35,402 nt of DNA from Rhodospirillaceae bacterium (lineage in GTDB: Bacteria > Pseudomonadota > Alphaproteobacteria > GCA-2731375), in contig JABIRL010000332.1 in assembly GCA_018667855.1 (NCBI GenBank), forward strand, positions 1-35,402, in the 5' to 3' direction. Under the pieces are notes generated by a model. The model was not told where the DNA came from. It did not search any database and was given only the letters and a program-made list of their open reading frames with translations. Below, piece after piece: positions 23,665 through 32,171 of this stretch (the first letter of the stretch is position 1; every line of letters begins with the position of its first letter). Position numbers and translations under genes: made by a program.

Positions 23665-25971
23665 ATGAACGAACAAAATCCAGAGCGCGGGCGGATGTCC
23701 CTGGACGATTTGTTGCAGTCCAACAAAGCGCAGTTCGACAAGGTTTTCGCCACTCAGATGGATGAGACAGGCCTGTTGTCTTCCAACCACCGCCCCACCA
23801 CCGCGGCCGATCTGGAATCCGCCAGCATGGCCGCATCGCCCACTGCCTCGATCAATGTCGATGATGTGACCGCACACCTGAATGCCCGCTATGGCGGCGC
23901 CTGGTCCTCGGAAATTCTGGAACACAAGGCCGAACGCGGCGGCGTCAGCGTGTTGGTCAAATTGACCGTCGATGGTGTCTCGAAAATGCAATTTGGCAGT
24001 GCCCGGGCCAATGGCGACACGGGTAAGGCCCTGCAACGGGCGACCGACGATGCCCTGGCTAAATGCGCCGCCATGCTGGGGGACGAAATACCCGGCACAT
24101 CGGACGCGGCGGTGGAGGCGGCAACGCCACGACAGCGTCCCGCGCCGCAGGCGGCCCCCGCCAACCCCACTGCCCGGGCCGCCCCGGGTGGCGGTAAGCT
24201 GGATGTTGTCAGCCTAGATCTGATCGAAAATTCCCTGCGTAACGCCCGCCATGAAATGGACGCGGTGCTGTTCCGCTCCGCCATGTCGCCGGTGATCCGC
24301 GAACAACACGATGAATATCCCATGATCACCGACCCCAAGGGCCGCATGATTGTCGGACAGTTCGGTTCCTACGTTCCGGAAATGCTGAAGTCTCAGAGCT
24401 TCGATCTGGTGCCGGGCGATGTGATTCTACAGAACGACCCCTTTCAGTGCGGCGGCGCGGTCAGCCATATCAACGACTGGATTATCCTGGTGCCGGTGTT
24501 CTTCCAGGGCGGGTTGGTCGGCTTCACCTCCATGTTCGGGCATATGATGGACGTGGGCGGCCCGGTGCCCGGTTCCATGCCGACGGCGGCGACCTCGATC
24601 TTTGGCGAGGGGTTGCGCATTCCGCCGATCAAACTGTACGAGGCGGGCGTGTTGAATCAGGCCGCGCTTGACCTGATCATGACCAACACGCGCACGCCGG
24701 AGATGAATTACAGCGACTTGATGGCGATCATCGCCGGGTGCCGGGCCGGCGAACGCCGCGTTATTGAACTGTGCGAGCGGTTCGGCGCCGATATCTACGC
24801 CCAGGCCTGCGATGCGCTGCTGGAGCGGACCGAGCGGGCCATGCGCACCCTGATCGTGCAGAACCTGCCGACCGAGCCGCAATCGTTCGAGGATTATGTC
24901 GACGACGACGGCTGCGGCAACGGTCCCTTCAAGATGAAGCTGACGGTCTGGCGCGAAGGGGAACACGCCTTTTTCGACTGGACCGGCACCGCCGCGCAGG
25001 CACCGGGACCGATTAATTTCTATCTGCACGACGGCATGTTCAAGATGTTTATTGGCGTCTACATGATCATGGTGTTCGATCCGCAGATCCTGTTCAACGA
25101 CGGCTTTTACGACCTGATCCACGTCACCCTGCCCAAGGGCACATTGGTCCAGCCGGATTTTCCCGCGCCCCTTGGCTGTCGCACTCACACGCTTTCACGG
25201 CAGTTCGATGTGCTGGGCGGCGCCTTGAGCCACAATGCCCCCGACATGGCGACGGCCGCCGGCTATGGCTCCAGCCCGCATTTCCTCTATTCCGGCACGG
25301 ACCGGAACGGGCGCGGCTTCCAGCTGATGGAAATTCTTTATGGCGGCATTCCCGGCCGCCCCATCGGTGACGGCATGGACGGCCATTCCTGGTGGCCGCT
25401 GTTTGAGAATATCCCGACCGAGTATCTGGAAACCTACTACCCGCTGGTGATTGAGGGGTACAATTCGGTCATGGACACGGGCGGGGCCGGTCTGCATCGG
25501 GGCGGCAACGGCATCGAAAAGGTCTATCATGTGCTGGCGGAGGGCGATGTCTCGATCCACGATGACCGCCATGAAAGTCAGCCCTGGGGCATTCTGGGCG
25601 GCAAGCCCGGCGCGGTGTCGGCAAAATGGCTCATTCGCAAGGGCGGCGAAAAATCACCGCTGCCTTCGAAAATTGACAACGTCCGCGTGCAGCCCGGCGA
25701 CCGCGTGGTTTTCCGCACCGCCGGCGGCGGCGGCTGGGGTGATCCGTTGGAGCGGGAACCGGGCAAGGTCCGCAAGGACGTTGCCCGCCGCCTGCTGACG
25801 TCGGGCTCCGCACGGGATGATTACGGCGTGGTTTTGCAGGGTGCGGAGCTGACGGTTGATCTTCGCGCGACCCAGGAATTGCGTGAAGGTACGAAACGAA
25901 ACCGCCGGCCGCTGCCAATGTTTGACTTCGGCGCGCGGCGCGGTGGCGTTACGAATGGTTCGAGTGGTTAA
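23665..25971 (+). CDS. hyuB: Hydantoinase/oxoprolinase subunit B (HyuB) with extra N-terminal domain
   Basis: 768 residues, about 180 longer at the N-terminus than a usual HyuB. The catalytic Hydantoinase_B domain starts near residue 179 (LDVVSLDLIENSLRNARHEM) with FRSAMSPVIREQHDE, GDVILQNDPFQCGGAVSHINDW, DWTGTAAQAPGP and TGGAGLHRGGNGIE as typical blocks. Before it lie a Ser/Asp-rich lead (1-60), a compact domain (61-140: VDDVTAHLNARYGGAWSSEI, GVSVLVKLTVDGV, KALQRATDDALAKCAAMLG) and a Pro/Ala linker (141-177). The compact domain looks Rad52- or dsRBD-like (inference). It should complex with HyuA in the cytoplasm. Confidence 0.9.
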   Translation: MNEQNPERGRMSLDDLLQSNKAQFDKVFATQMDETGLLSSNHRPTTAADLESASMAASPTASINVDDVTAHLNARYGGAWSSEILEHKAERGGVSVLVKLTVDGVSKMQFGSARANGDTGKALQRATDDALAKCAAMLGDEIPGTSDAAVEAATPRQRPAPQAAPANPTARAAPGGGKLDVVSLDLIENSLRNARHEMDAVLFRSAMSPVIREQHDEYPMITDPKGRMIVGQFGSYVPEMLKSQSFDLVPGDVILQNDPFQCGGAVSHINDWIILVPVFFQGGLVGFTSMFGHMMDVGGPVPGSMPTAATSIFGEGLRIPPIKLYEAGVLNQAALDLIMTNTRTPEMNYSDLMAIIAGCRAGERRVIELCERFGADIYAQACDALLERTERAMRTLIVQNLPTEPQSFEDYVDDDGCGNGPFKMKLTVWREGEHAFFDWTGTAAQAPGPINFYLHDGMFKMFIGVYMIMVFDPQILFNDGFYDLIHVTLPKGTLVQPDFPAPLGCRTHTLSRQFDVLGGALSHNAPDMATAAGYGSSPHFLYSGTDRNGRGFQLMEILYGGIPGRPIGDGMDGHSWWPLFENIPTEYLETYYPLVIEGYNSVMDTGGAGLHRGGNGIEKVYHVLAEGDVSIHDDRHESQPWGILGGKPGAVSAKWLIRKGGEKSPLPSKIDNVRVQPGDRVVFRTAGGGGWGDPLEREPGKVRKDVARRLLTSGSARDDYGVVLQGAELTVDLRATQELREGTKRNRRPLPMFDFGARRGGVTNGSSG

Positions 25972-26057
25972 TTGCATACGGCGGCCGGATAGGTTGATCT
26001 GAAACCAACCATGCGGCCAGCAGGGAATACGAACACAAAAACAAGGGTGTCTGCACG

Positions 26058-28874
26058 ATGTTAGAAGTTGGAATTGCGCTGCTGATCACGGCCATCGTCG
26101 TCATCGCGATCCTCTATATAATTTCCATTTGGATCTACAAGCGGGCGCCGTCGAACATGTGCTTCATCCGCACCGGGTTTCGCGGCACCAAGGTTTGCCT
26201 GGGCAAGGGCGCCCTGGTTCTGCCGGTGTTCCATGAAGTCAGTTGGGTATCCCTGGAAACCTTAAAATTGATCATTTCCCGGTCCCGGGATCAAGCCATC
26301 CTGACATCGGACAATATCCGGATTGATGTGGCGGTGGAACTATATACCCATGTGGGCCACACGGATAACGCGGTGCTGGTCGCGTCGCGCAGTCTGGGCG
26401 AAAAGACGTTCGATTCCGATCAGGTACGCAACCTGCTTGAAGCCAAGGTGGTCGGCGCCCTGCGCAGCTATGCCGCGACCAAGACCTTGAAGGAATTGCA
26501 TCAGCACCGGGACGATTTCGCGACCGACATTCGCAGTGGCGTGACCGAAAGCTTCACCGCCAACGGGTTGGTATTGGAAGAGGTCTCCATCGTCACCCTG
26601 GAACAGTCGGGCAAGGAGTTTTTCCGCACTGACAACGTCTTTGACGCCGAAGGTTTGAAGGTGATCACCGAGATAACTTCGGATGCCCGGCGCAAGGTGC
26701 ATGACACGGAAAAACGCACTACGGTGTCGATCCGGCAAAAGGATTTGGATACCCAGCTGGAACTGTTGGAAATCGAACGCCACGAGGCCGTGGCGCGGGC
26801 CAATCAGGACAAGGAAGTCGCCAACGAGCAGGCCAAGCAGCTGGGCGAGAAGCAGATCTATGTCCTGGATCAGCGCATGGGCGTGGAAGAAAAGGAAATC
26901 GACAACGAAAAGACCCTCGAGCGCATGCGTACCGAACGTGATCTGGCCATCACGGAGGAGGCAAAGCGCCGCGAAACCGCCGAAATTCAGAAAGAGCTGG
27001 CGCTAGAGAAGGAACGCCGGGACCGGGAGATTGATCTGATCGCCAAGGCGCGGGAAGAAGAACTTGCCAATATCGCCCGTAACCTGACCTTGGAAAAGGC
27101 CGAGCGGGACCGCCAGATCGAGCTGGTCGCCAAGGCCAAGGAATCCGAGCTGGCGGAAATTGACCGTTCCCTGGTCCGGGAACAGGCGGAAAAGCAGCGG
27201 GAGATCGAACTGTCGCAAAAAGAGCGGGAACGTCAGCAGACCGAAATTGCCCGCGTCACCGCCGTCATGGCGGAAGAAGAAGCCGCCCGCGATGCCCGTC
27301 ATGCTGCAGCGGAGGAGGCCAGCCTGGCCGTCCGTAAGCGGGCGCTGGAAACCCGCCTGGAGATGCTGGATCTGGACAAGGCAGAAAGCTTCGCGGCCGT
27401 CAAGCAGGAACAGGAAGTGGCCAATGAGAAGGCCAGGGTATTGAGCGAACAGCAACGCTTTATTCTGGATCGCCGCTGGGAAGTGGAGCAAGAAGAAATT
27501 CAAAAGGCCGAGTCCCTGGAGAAAGCGCAGATCGAAAAAGAAGCCGCCGTCATCCGCCAGGGCGGCGCAACGCACGCGGCCGAGATCTCGCGCAGCCTGG
27601 CCCGGCAAAAGGCGGAACGGGATAGCGAAATTGAACTGATCGGCAAGGCGGAGGAGCTGGAACGCGCCGAAATCCGCCGTACCCTGGCCCGGGAACAGGA
27701 AGAGCGCGACCGGCAGATCGCCCTGGTGGCCAAGGCCAAGGAGCTGGAAGAGGTCGAGGTACAGAAGGATCTGGCGATCGAGCTGGAACAGCGCCAGCGC
27801 GATATCACCCTGATCGAAAAGGACAAGGAGCGGGAGGCTGCCGATATCCGTCGCCTGGAAGCCCGGGAGGTGGAGGAACGCAACCGGGAAATCGCCATTG
27901 TGCAGAAGACCCGGGAACTGGAAGCGGCCGAGGTCGAGCGTCTTTCGACAACGGCCGAGAAGGAAGGCGCGCAGCATCGTGTCGAATCCGTACGCTTGGT
28001 GGCCGATGCGGAACGGGCCAAGGACATCGAGCAGATCGATGCCGAGATGCTGGCCGAAATCCGCCGCATCGACGAGGAGAGCAAGGCGGCCATCACCCGC
28101 ATGCATATGATCACCCAATCGGAGGCCCGCAAGCTTTCGGCGGAACAGGAATCGGACGCCACCATGATCCGGGCCCGCGCCTCGGCCGAGGCGCAGAAGA
28201 TCGCTGCCGAGGGGATCGAGAAAGAGGCCGCCGCGGCCGGCCGGGCGGAGGCGGAGGTCGAAAGCCTGCGCGTCGCCAATACCCAGCGCATGTTGCAGGC
28301 CGAGGCCAGCGGGATGGAGGCCAAGGCGGATGCACTGAAGAAATACAACGAGGCCGCAACCTTCCTGGAGCTGGCCAAACTGTCCATCGAGGCGGACCGG
28401 GATGTTCACATCGATCAGGCCAAGGCCATGGGTAACGCCCTGGAGGGCGCCCAGATCCGTATGTATGGCGGCGGCGACGGCACCGTGGATACCATTCGCG
28501 GCCTGTTTACCCAGGGCTTCGGTGTTGGCGAGGTATTGGAAGGTTTCGCCCAGTCCATGCCCGACGGCCTGCGCCAGCGCTTCAACGCCAACGGCCTGCG
28601 CGGCCTGTTCGGGCGCCCCTATGGCCAAGGCAGCCTGCGCGAGGCGGCGGATCATCTGGCCGCGCTCGTGGATAAGACTTTGAGCTCTAAGAAATCCCGG
28701 GAGGCCAATTTTCCGGAAGCCCTGGACAAACTGGTTGAGGCCGCGGGCGATGACGAGACCATGGCCCAGACCTTGGGAATGCTGCGGGAGTTGAACAGCC
28801 GCGGCGGGTTTGATGATGTGCCGTTCGAAAGCGTCTGGAATATCATGCAGGCCGTGGCCAAGAGCGCCGACTAG
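26058..28874 (+). CDS. Giant flotillin-like SPFH coiled-coil membrane protein
   Basis: 938 residues, nearly twice normal flotillin length. A membrane helix (about 5-26) precedes a flotillin-type SPFH region (about 30-215, CFIRTGFRGTKVCLGKGALV, then LLEAKVVGALRSYAA). Residues 216-790 are highly charged heptad/hendecad coiled coil. Within it residues 229-428 and 429-628 align without gaps at an offset of exactly 200, sharing for example VANEQAK/VANEKAR and RDRQIELVAKAKE/RDRQIALVAKAKE. A shorter 29-residue period is also clear (units starting at 321, 350, 379 and 521, 550, 579, 608). A globular C-terminus follows. Flotillins oligomerise and organise membrane domains. The gene has no obvious operon partner. 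Confidence 0.88.
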   Translation: MLEVGIALLITAIVVIAILYIISIWIYKRAPSNMCFIRTGFRGTKVCLGKGALVLPVFHEVSWVSLETLKLIISRSRDQAILTSDNIRIDVAVELYTHVGHTDNAVLVASRSLGEKTFDSDQVRNLLEAKVVGALRSYAATKTLKELHQHRDDFATDIRSGVTESFTANGLVLEEVSIVTLEQSGKEFFRTDNVFDAEGLKVITEITSDARRKVHDTEKRTTVSIRQKDLDTQLELLEIERHEAVARANQDKEVANEQAKQLGEKQIYVLDQRMGVEEKEIDNEKTLERMRTERDLAITEEAKRRETAEIQKELALEKERRDREIDLIAKAREEELANIARNLTLEKAERDRQIELVAKAKESELAEIDRSLVREQAEKQREIELSQKERERQQTEIARVTAVMAEEEAARDARHAAAEEASLAVRKRALETRLEMLDLDKAESFAAVKQEQEVANEKARVLSEQQRFILDRRWEVEQEEIQKAESLEKAQIEKEAAVIRQGGATHAAEISRSLARQKAERDSEIELIGKAEELERAEIRRTLAREQEERDRQIALVAKAKELEEVEVQKDLAIELEQRQRDITLIEKDKEREAADIRRLEAREVEERNREIAIVQKTRELEAAEVERLSTTAEKEGAQHRVESVRLVADAERAKDIEQIDAEMLAEIRRIDEESKAAITRMHMITQSEARKLSAEQESDATMIRARASAEAQKIAAEGIEKEAAAAGRAEAEVESLRVANTQRMLQAEASGMEAKADALKKYNEAATFLELAKLSIEADRDVHIDQAKAMGNALEGAQIRMYGGGDGTVDTIRGLFTQGFGVGEVLEGFAQSMPDGLRQRFNANGLRGLFGRPYGQGSLREAADHLAALVDKTLSSKKSREANFPEALDKLVEAAGDDETMAQTLGMLRELNSRGGFDDVPFESVWNIMQAVAKSAD
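26742..27941 (+). repeat. Two tandem 600-bp in-frame repeat units in the flotillin-like gene
   Basis: Unit A (26742-27341) encodes residues 229-428 and unit B (27342-27941) residues 429-628. They align at the protein level without any insertion or deletion, indicating an internal duplication that preserved coiled-coil phase. Divergence is considerable, so the event is old. The DNA copies are no longer closely identical by eye. Confidence 0.7.
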
Positions 28875-28886
28875 GTCTGGCACCGT

Positions 28887-28947
28887 GGTGAATTCACCAG
28901 AACCGTCATGCCCGGACTTGTTCCGGGTATCCAGGGGTACTTCTGGT
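28887..28947. repeat. REP-like nested palindrome before the ABC ATPase gene
   Basis: The core CCCGGACTTGTTCCGGG (28911-28927) is a 6-bp stem with a five-base loop. It sits in the context CGTCATGCCCGGACTTGTTC, which matches a repeat I know as widespread in alphaproteobacterial genomes. It is enclosed by a 7-bp pair, ACCAGAA (28896-28902) with TTCTGGT (28941-28947), and preceded by the 12-bp palindrome GGTGAATTCACC (28887-28898). The whole fills the 80-base gap between the flotillin-like gene and the ATPase gene, so it may terminate one transcript or affect translation of the next. Confidence 0.7.
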
Positions 28948-28954
28948 TAGCGCA

Positions 28955-30067
28955 ATGGCCGAATTCGACGTCATCATAGAGCATGTGGACAAGACCTTTC
29001 CGGGCGATACCCGGGCGGTGATCGACTTCAATGCTGAAATCGAACATGGTGAATTCGTCTCCATGCTGGGGCCGTCGGGCTGTGGCAAGACCACGTTGTT
29101 GCGTATGGTTGGTGGGCTGGAGGAAGTTACCAAGGGGCGAATATTCATCTCCGGCCAGGATGTCACGGACCTGCCCCCCTCGCAGCGGGACACCTCAATG
29201 ATGTTCCAGAGTTTCGCGCTATTTCCCCACCGCACGGTGTTTCAGAATGTGGAATTCAGTCTGAAGATGCGCGGCATGGACAAGGACATGCGCGGCCGAC
29301 GGGTATGGGAAATGCTGGAAACCGTCGGTCTTGACGAACTTGCCACGCGCCGGCCGTCGGACCTTTCAGGCGGCCAGCAACAGCGCGTCGCCCTGGCCCG
29401 CGCCCTGATCAGCGAGCCCACGGTGCTGTTGCTGGATGAACCCCTGGGCGCCCTGGACTACAACCTGCGGCAAACCATGATGGTCGAATTGAAAAAGATC
29501 CAGCAGGAAACCGGCATCACCTTCATCATGGTTACCCATTCCCAGCAGGAAGCCATGTCCATGGCGGACAAGGTGATCGTCATGTCCGATGCCGTGGTGC
29601 AGCAGATCGGTTCATCCAGGGAAATTCACGAAAATCCCCGCAATCGCTTCGTCGCCGACTTCATCGGCAACAACAACATGTTCAAGGGGGTGATCCGCTC
29701 CCGCAGCGGCTCCATGGTTTTTGTCGAGGCTGGCGACCAACTTTTCTACATTCGGGTGCCCGAACATATCCGCCATGTACCCATTGGTCAGGAAGCCCAT
29801 TTTTCGGTCCGGGCCGATTTGATGCACACGGGCGACAACCCGGAAATGGCCAACAAGGTCGAGGGCACTTACGTGGCGACGGAGTTTCTGGGAACCTTGG
29901 AGACGGATGTGTTTGAAGTGGGACCGGGGCATTTTGTGCACGTGGAACAGCATCGCCACCTCTCGGACAGTTCCTACCGTGTGGGCGAGCGGGAAATCCT
30001 CTGTTTTGCCGCCGACAGCGGCATGCTGTTGGAGGAGACCCGGCGCGCCGAAGACATTGGAGCTTAG
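28955..30067 (+). CDS. PotA-type ABC transporter ATP-binding protein
   Basis: 370 residues. The ATPase domain has Walker A GPSGCGKTT (39-47), the Q-loop in MMFQSFALFPHRTV, signature LSGGQQQR (137-144), Walker B VLLLDEPLGALD (157-168) and the switch His in VTHSQQEA. A C-terminal TOBE-type domain (about 235-370) follows, as in spermidine/putrescine and iron importers of the MalK/PotA group. It should power import through the two permeases encoded 3 kb downstream on the opposite strand, with three enzyme genes in between. No Shine-Dalgarno precedes ATG 28955; a nested palindrome ends only eight bases upstream. This is probably the first gene of a plus-strand operon that runs to 33350. Confidence 0.9.
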   Translation: MAEFDVIIEHVDKTFPGDTRAVIDFNAEIEHGEFVSMLGPSGCGKTTLLRMVGGLEEVTKGRIFISGQDVTDLPPSQRDTSMMFQSFALFPHRTVFQNVEFSLKMRGMDKDMRGRRVWEMLETVGLDELATRRPSDLSGGQQQRVALARALISEPTVLLLDEPLGALDYNLRQTMMVELKKIQQETGITFIMVTHSQQEAMSMADKVIVMSDAVVQQIGSSREIHENPRNRFVADFIGNNNMFKGVIRSRSGSMVFVEAGDQLFYIRVPEHIRHVPIGQEAHFSVRADLMHTGDNPEMANKVEGTYVATEFLGTLETDVFEVGPGHFVHVEQHRHLSDSSYRVGEREILCFAADSGMLLEETRRAEDIGA

Positions 30068-30072
30068 GGCCC

Positions 30073-31353
30073 ATGGATCGCACGGCGGATGTTGTTGTTA
30101 TCGGCGCGGGCATTGCCGGCACCGCCACCGCCTATTATCTCGCCAAGGGCGGCGCATCGGTGATTGTTTGCGAAAAGGGCGAAATCGCCGGCGAGCAATC
30201 CAGCCGCAATTGGGGCTTTGTCCGCCAACAGGGCCGGGACCCGGCGGAAATTCCCCTGATGATGGAAGCCAATAAAATCTGGCGCGGCCTGGAACGGGAC
30301 CTGAACGCCGATATTGAATGGCTCTCCGCCGGCAACATGGTCACCTTCGCCGATGCCGAGGAGGGTGCGGGCTGGGAAACCTGGCGCCAGACAGCGGCGG
30401 AATTCGGACTGGATGCCAAAATTCTGACCCGTGCGGAGGCCGAGGCGGTGGTGCCCGGCAACGCCTTTGATTGCCACGGTGCCATCTTCACGGAAAGTGA
30501 CGGCCAGGCGGAGCCGCGAAAAGCTACCGCCGCACTGGCCCGGGCCGCCGAGGGGCGCGGCGCGGAATTCCTGACCAATTGCGCGGTGTTCGAAGTTGAG
30601 AAAACCGCCGGCGTCGTCTCGGGCGTGGTTACGGAACAGGGCGTGATCCGGGCGCCCGTGGTGGTTTGCGCCGCCGGTGCCTGGTCGGGCCGCATGCTGC
30701 GCACCCTGGGCCTGAAATTGCCGCAGATGTGGATCAAGGGATCGGTCGCACGCACCACGCCGGGTCCCATCGTCAGCCACACCGCGACCTGGACCGGGGT
30801 CGCCTTTCGCCAGCGCCGGGACGGGACGTTCAATATTGCCAAACGTTCCGCTGACCACGATCTGACTTTGGAAAGCCTTTTGAATCTGCCGTCCTTTCTG
30901 GGCAGCTTCGCCTCCAACCGGCGGGATGTGAAACTGCACCTGAACCGCCTGGCTTTTGATCTGATGGGCGGCAGTTTCTCGAAAGCGGCATTGGCGAAAG
31001 AATTAGTCACGCACCGCATCCTTGATCCCGAACCCAATCACAAGGTTCTGAATGAGGCACTGGGCACATTGCACCAACTGCTGCCGCAAACGGCTGAAGT
31101 CAAAATCGATTTCAGCTGGGCCGGTTATATCGATATGGCCCCCGACATGCTGCCCACACTGGATGCGGTCGATAACCCATCCGGCCTAATCCTGGCCACG
31201 GGCTTCTCGGGCCATGGGTTCGGCATGGGCCCCATCGTGGGACGCCTGATATCGGAGTTGATCCTGAAGGGTGAGCCGTCCCTGAAGCTGGACGCCTTCC
31301 GCTTCAGCCGCTTCTCCGACGGCACCAAATTGACACCTCACAGCGTGGTTTGA
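30073..31353 (+). CDS. FAD-dependent oxidoreductase, DadA/glycine oxidase-like
   Basis: 426 residues. The N-terminal Rossmann motif VVVIGAGIAGTATAYYLAKGG is followed by the FAD-stabilising Glu in VIVCEKGEIAGEQSSRN. VVVCAAGAWSGRML marks the second FAD contact, and the C-terminal GLILATGFSGHGFGMGP completes the DAO fold typical of DadA-type amine oxidases. It should oxidise a D-amino acid, N-methylated amino acid or similar amine, passing electrons to oxygen or the respiratory chain. The gene follows the PotA-type ATPase by five bases and precedes the dehydrogenase-like gene by three, so it is in the same operon. A nitrogenous solute imported by the transporter is a sensible substrate (inference). 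Confidence 0.88.
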   Translation: MDRTADVVVIGAGIAGTATAYYLAKGGASVIVCEKGEIAGEQSSRNWGFVRQQGRDPAEIPLMMEANKIWRGLERDLNADIEWLSAGNMVTFADAEEGAGWETWRQTAAEFGLDAKILTRAEAEAVVPGNAFDCHGAIFTESDGQAEPRKATAALARAAEGRGAEFLTNCAVFEVEKTAGVVSGVVTEQGVIRAPVVVCAAGAWSGRMLRTLGLKLPQMWIKGSVARTTPGPIVSHTATWTGVAFRQRRDGTFNIAKRSADHDLTLESLLNLPSFLGSFASNRRDVKLHLNRLAFDLMGGSFSKAALAKELVTHRILDPEPNHKVLNEALGTLHQLLPQTAEVKIDFSWAGYIDMAPDMLPTLDAVDNPSGLILATGFSGHGFGMGPIVGRLISELILKGEPSLKLDAFRFSRFSDGTKLTPHSVV

Positions 31354-31356
31354 AAC

Positions 31357-32169
31357 ATGGAAACCGTTTTGATTACCGGCGCGGCGGGCGGCATTGGCGG
31401 CCGCATGCGGCAATTGTTAAAGGGCGTCTATCCGCGCCTGATCCTTAGTGACCGGGAGACACCTAAAAATCTAACCAACGAAGAAGAATTCATCGCCGCC
31501 GATCTGGCCGACATGGCGGCGATGACGAATCTTTTGCAAGGCGTCGATGGTGTCCTGCATCTGGGTGGCCAGGCAATGGAGGCCAGCTGGGACATTATCC
31601 ATCAGGCCAACATCGTCGGCTGCCACAATCTGTTCGAAGCGGCGCGGATCAACGGCACACGGCGCGTGGTCTTTGCCTCGTCGAACCACGCCATCGGCTT
31701 CTACCCCCGCCATGCCCGCATCGGCGTTGATCACAAGGTTCGCCCCGACAGCCTTTATGGCGTTTCCAAGGCCTTTGGCGAAGCGGTCGGCAGCTACTAC
31801 GCGGATAATTTCGGCCTTGGCGTCATGGCGATCCGCATCGGCAATATCGATGACCATCCCGTGGACGAGCGGCGACTTTCCATCTGGATCAGCCCCCGCG
31901 ATCTGACGCAATTGGTCCGCATCGGCCTGGAGCATCCGGATTTGGTCTATGAAGTTGTCTGGGGTATTTCCGACAATGCCCGCTCCTGGTGGGACAACGA
32001 GGCGGCGCGGCGCCTGGGCTATCGGCCCCAGGACAAGGCTGAGGACCACCGGGATCACGCCCTGGCGGCGGAAACAGGGCGCGCGCCAAATTCGGTTGGA
32101 GATTATTACCAGGGCGGCGACATCTGCGCCGAGGGATACTCGGGCCGGCCGATCCCTGAAGAGAGCTGA
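31357..32169 (+). CDS. NAD-dependent uronate dehydrogenase-like protein (SDR epimerase fold)
   Basis: 270 residues of the extended short-chain dehydrogenase fold. Dinucleotide motif TGAAGGIG (7-14), the SSNHAIGFYP catalytic-Ser region (108-117), and YGVSK with Tyr134 and Lys138. The GDICAEGYSG tail and the SSNHAIGFY and RPDSLYGVSKAFGE segments closely match uronate dehydrogenases, which oxidise galacturonate or glucuronate to the aldarolactone. It therefore fits upstream of an enolase-superfamily sugar-acid enzyme, encoded two bases downstream. I am fairly sure of the fold and less sure of the substrate, so no symbol is given. Confidence 0.85.
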   Translation: METVLITGAAGGIGGRMRQLLKGVYPRLILSDRETPKNLTNEEEFIAADLADMAAMTNLLQGVDGVLHLGGQAMEASWDIIHQANIVGCHNLFEAARINGTRRVVFASSNHAIGFYPRHARIGVDHKVRPDSLYGVSKAFGEAVGSYYADNFGLGVMAIRIGNIDDHPVDERRLSIWISPRDLTQLVRIGLEHPDLVYEVVWGISDNARSWWDNEAARRLGYRPQDKAEDHRDHALAAETGRAPNSVGDYYQGGDICAEGYSGRPIPEES

Positions 32170-32171
32170 TC

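Noticed and set aside
26742-27941. CRISPR-like or tandem DNA repeat array
   Set aside because: The repeats are in-frame coiled-coil coding sequence with diverged DNA and no spacers.
27003-28883. A 626-codon open frame on the minus strand inside the flotillin-like gene
   Set aside because: The coiled-coil gene on the plus strand is unmistakable; the reverse frame is a Leu/Gly/His-rich by-product of the Glu/Lys/Arg-rich repeats.
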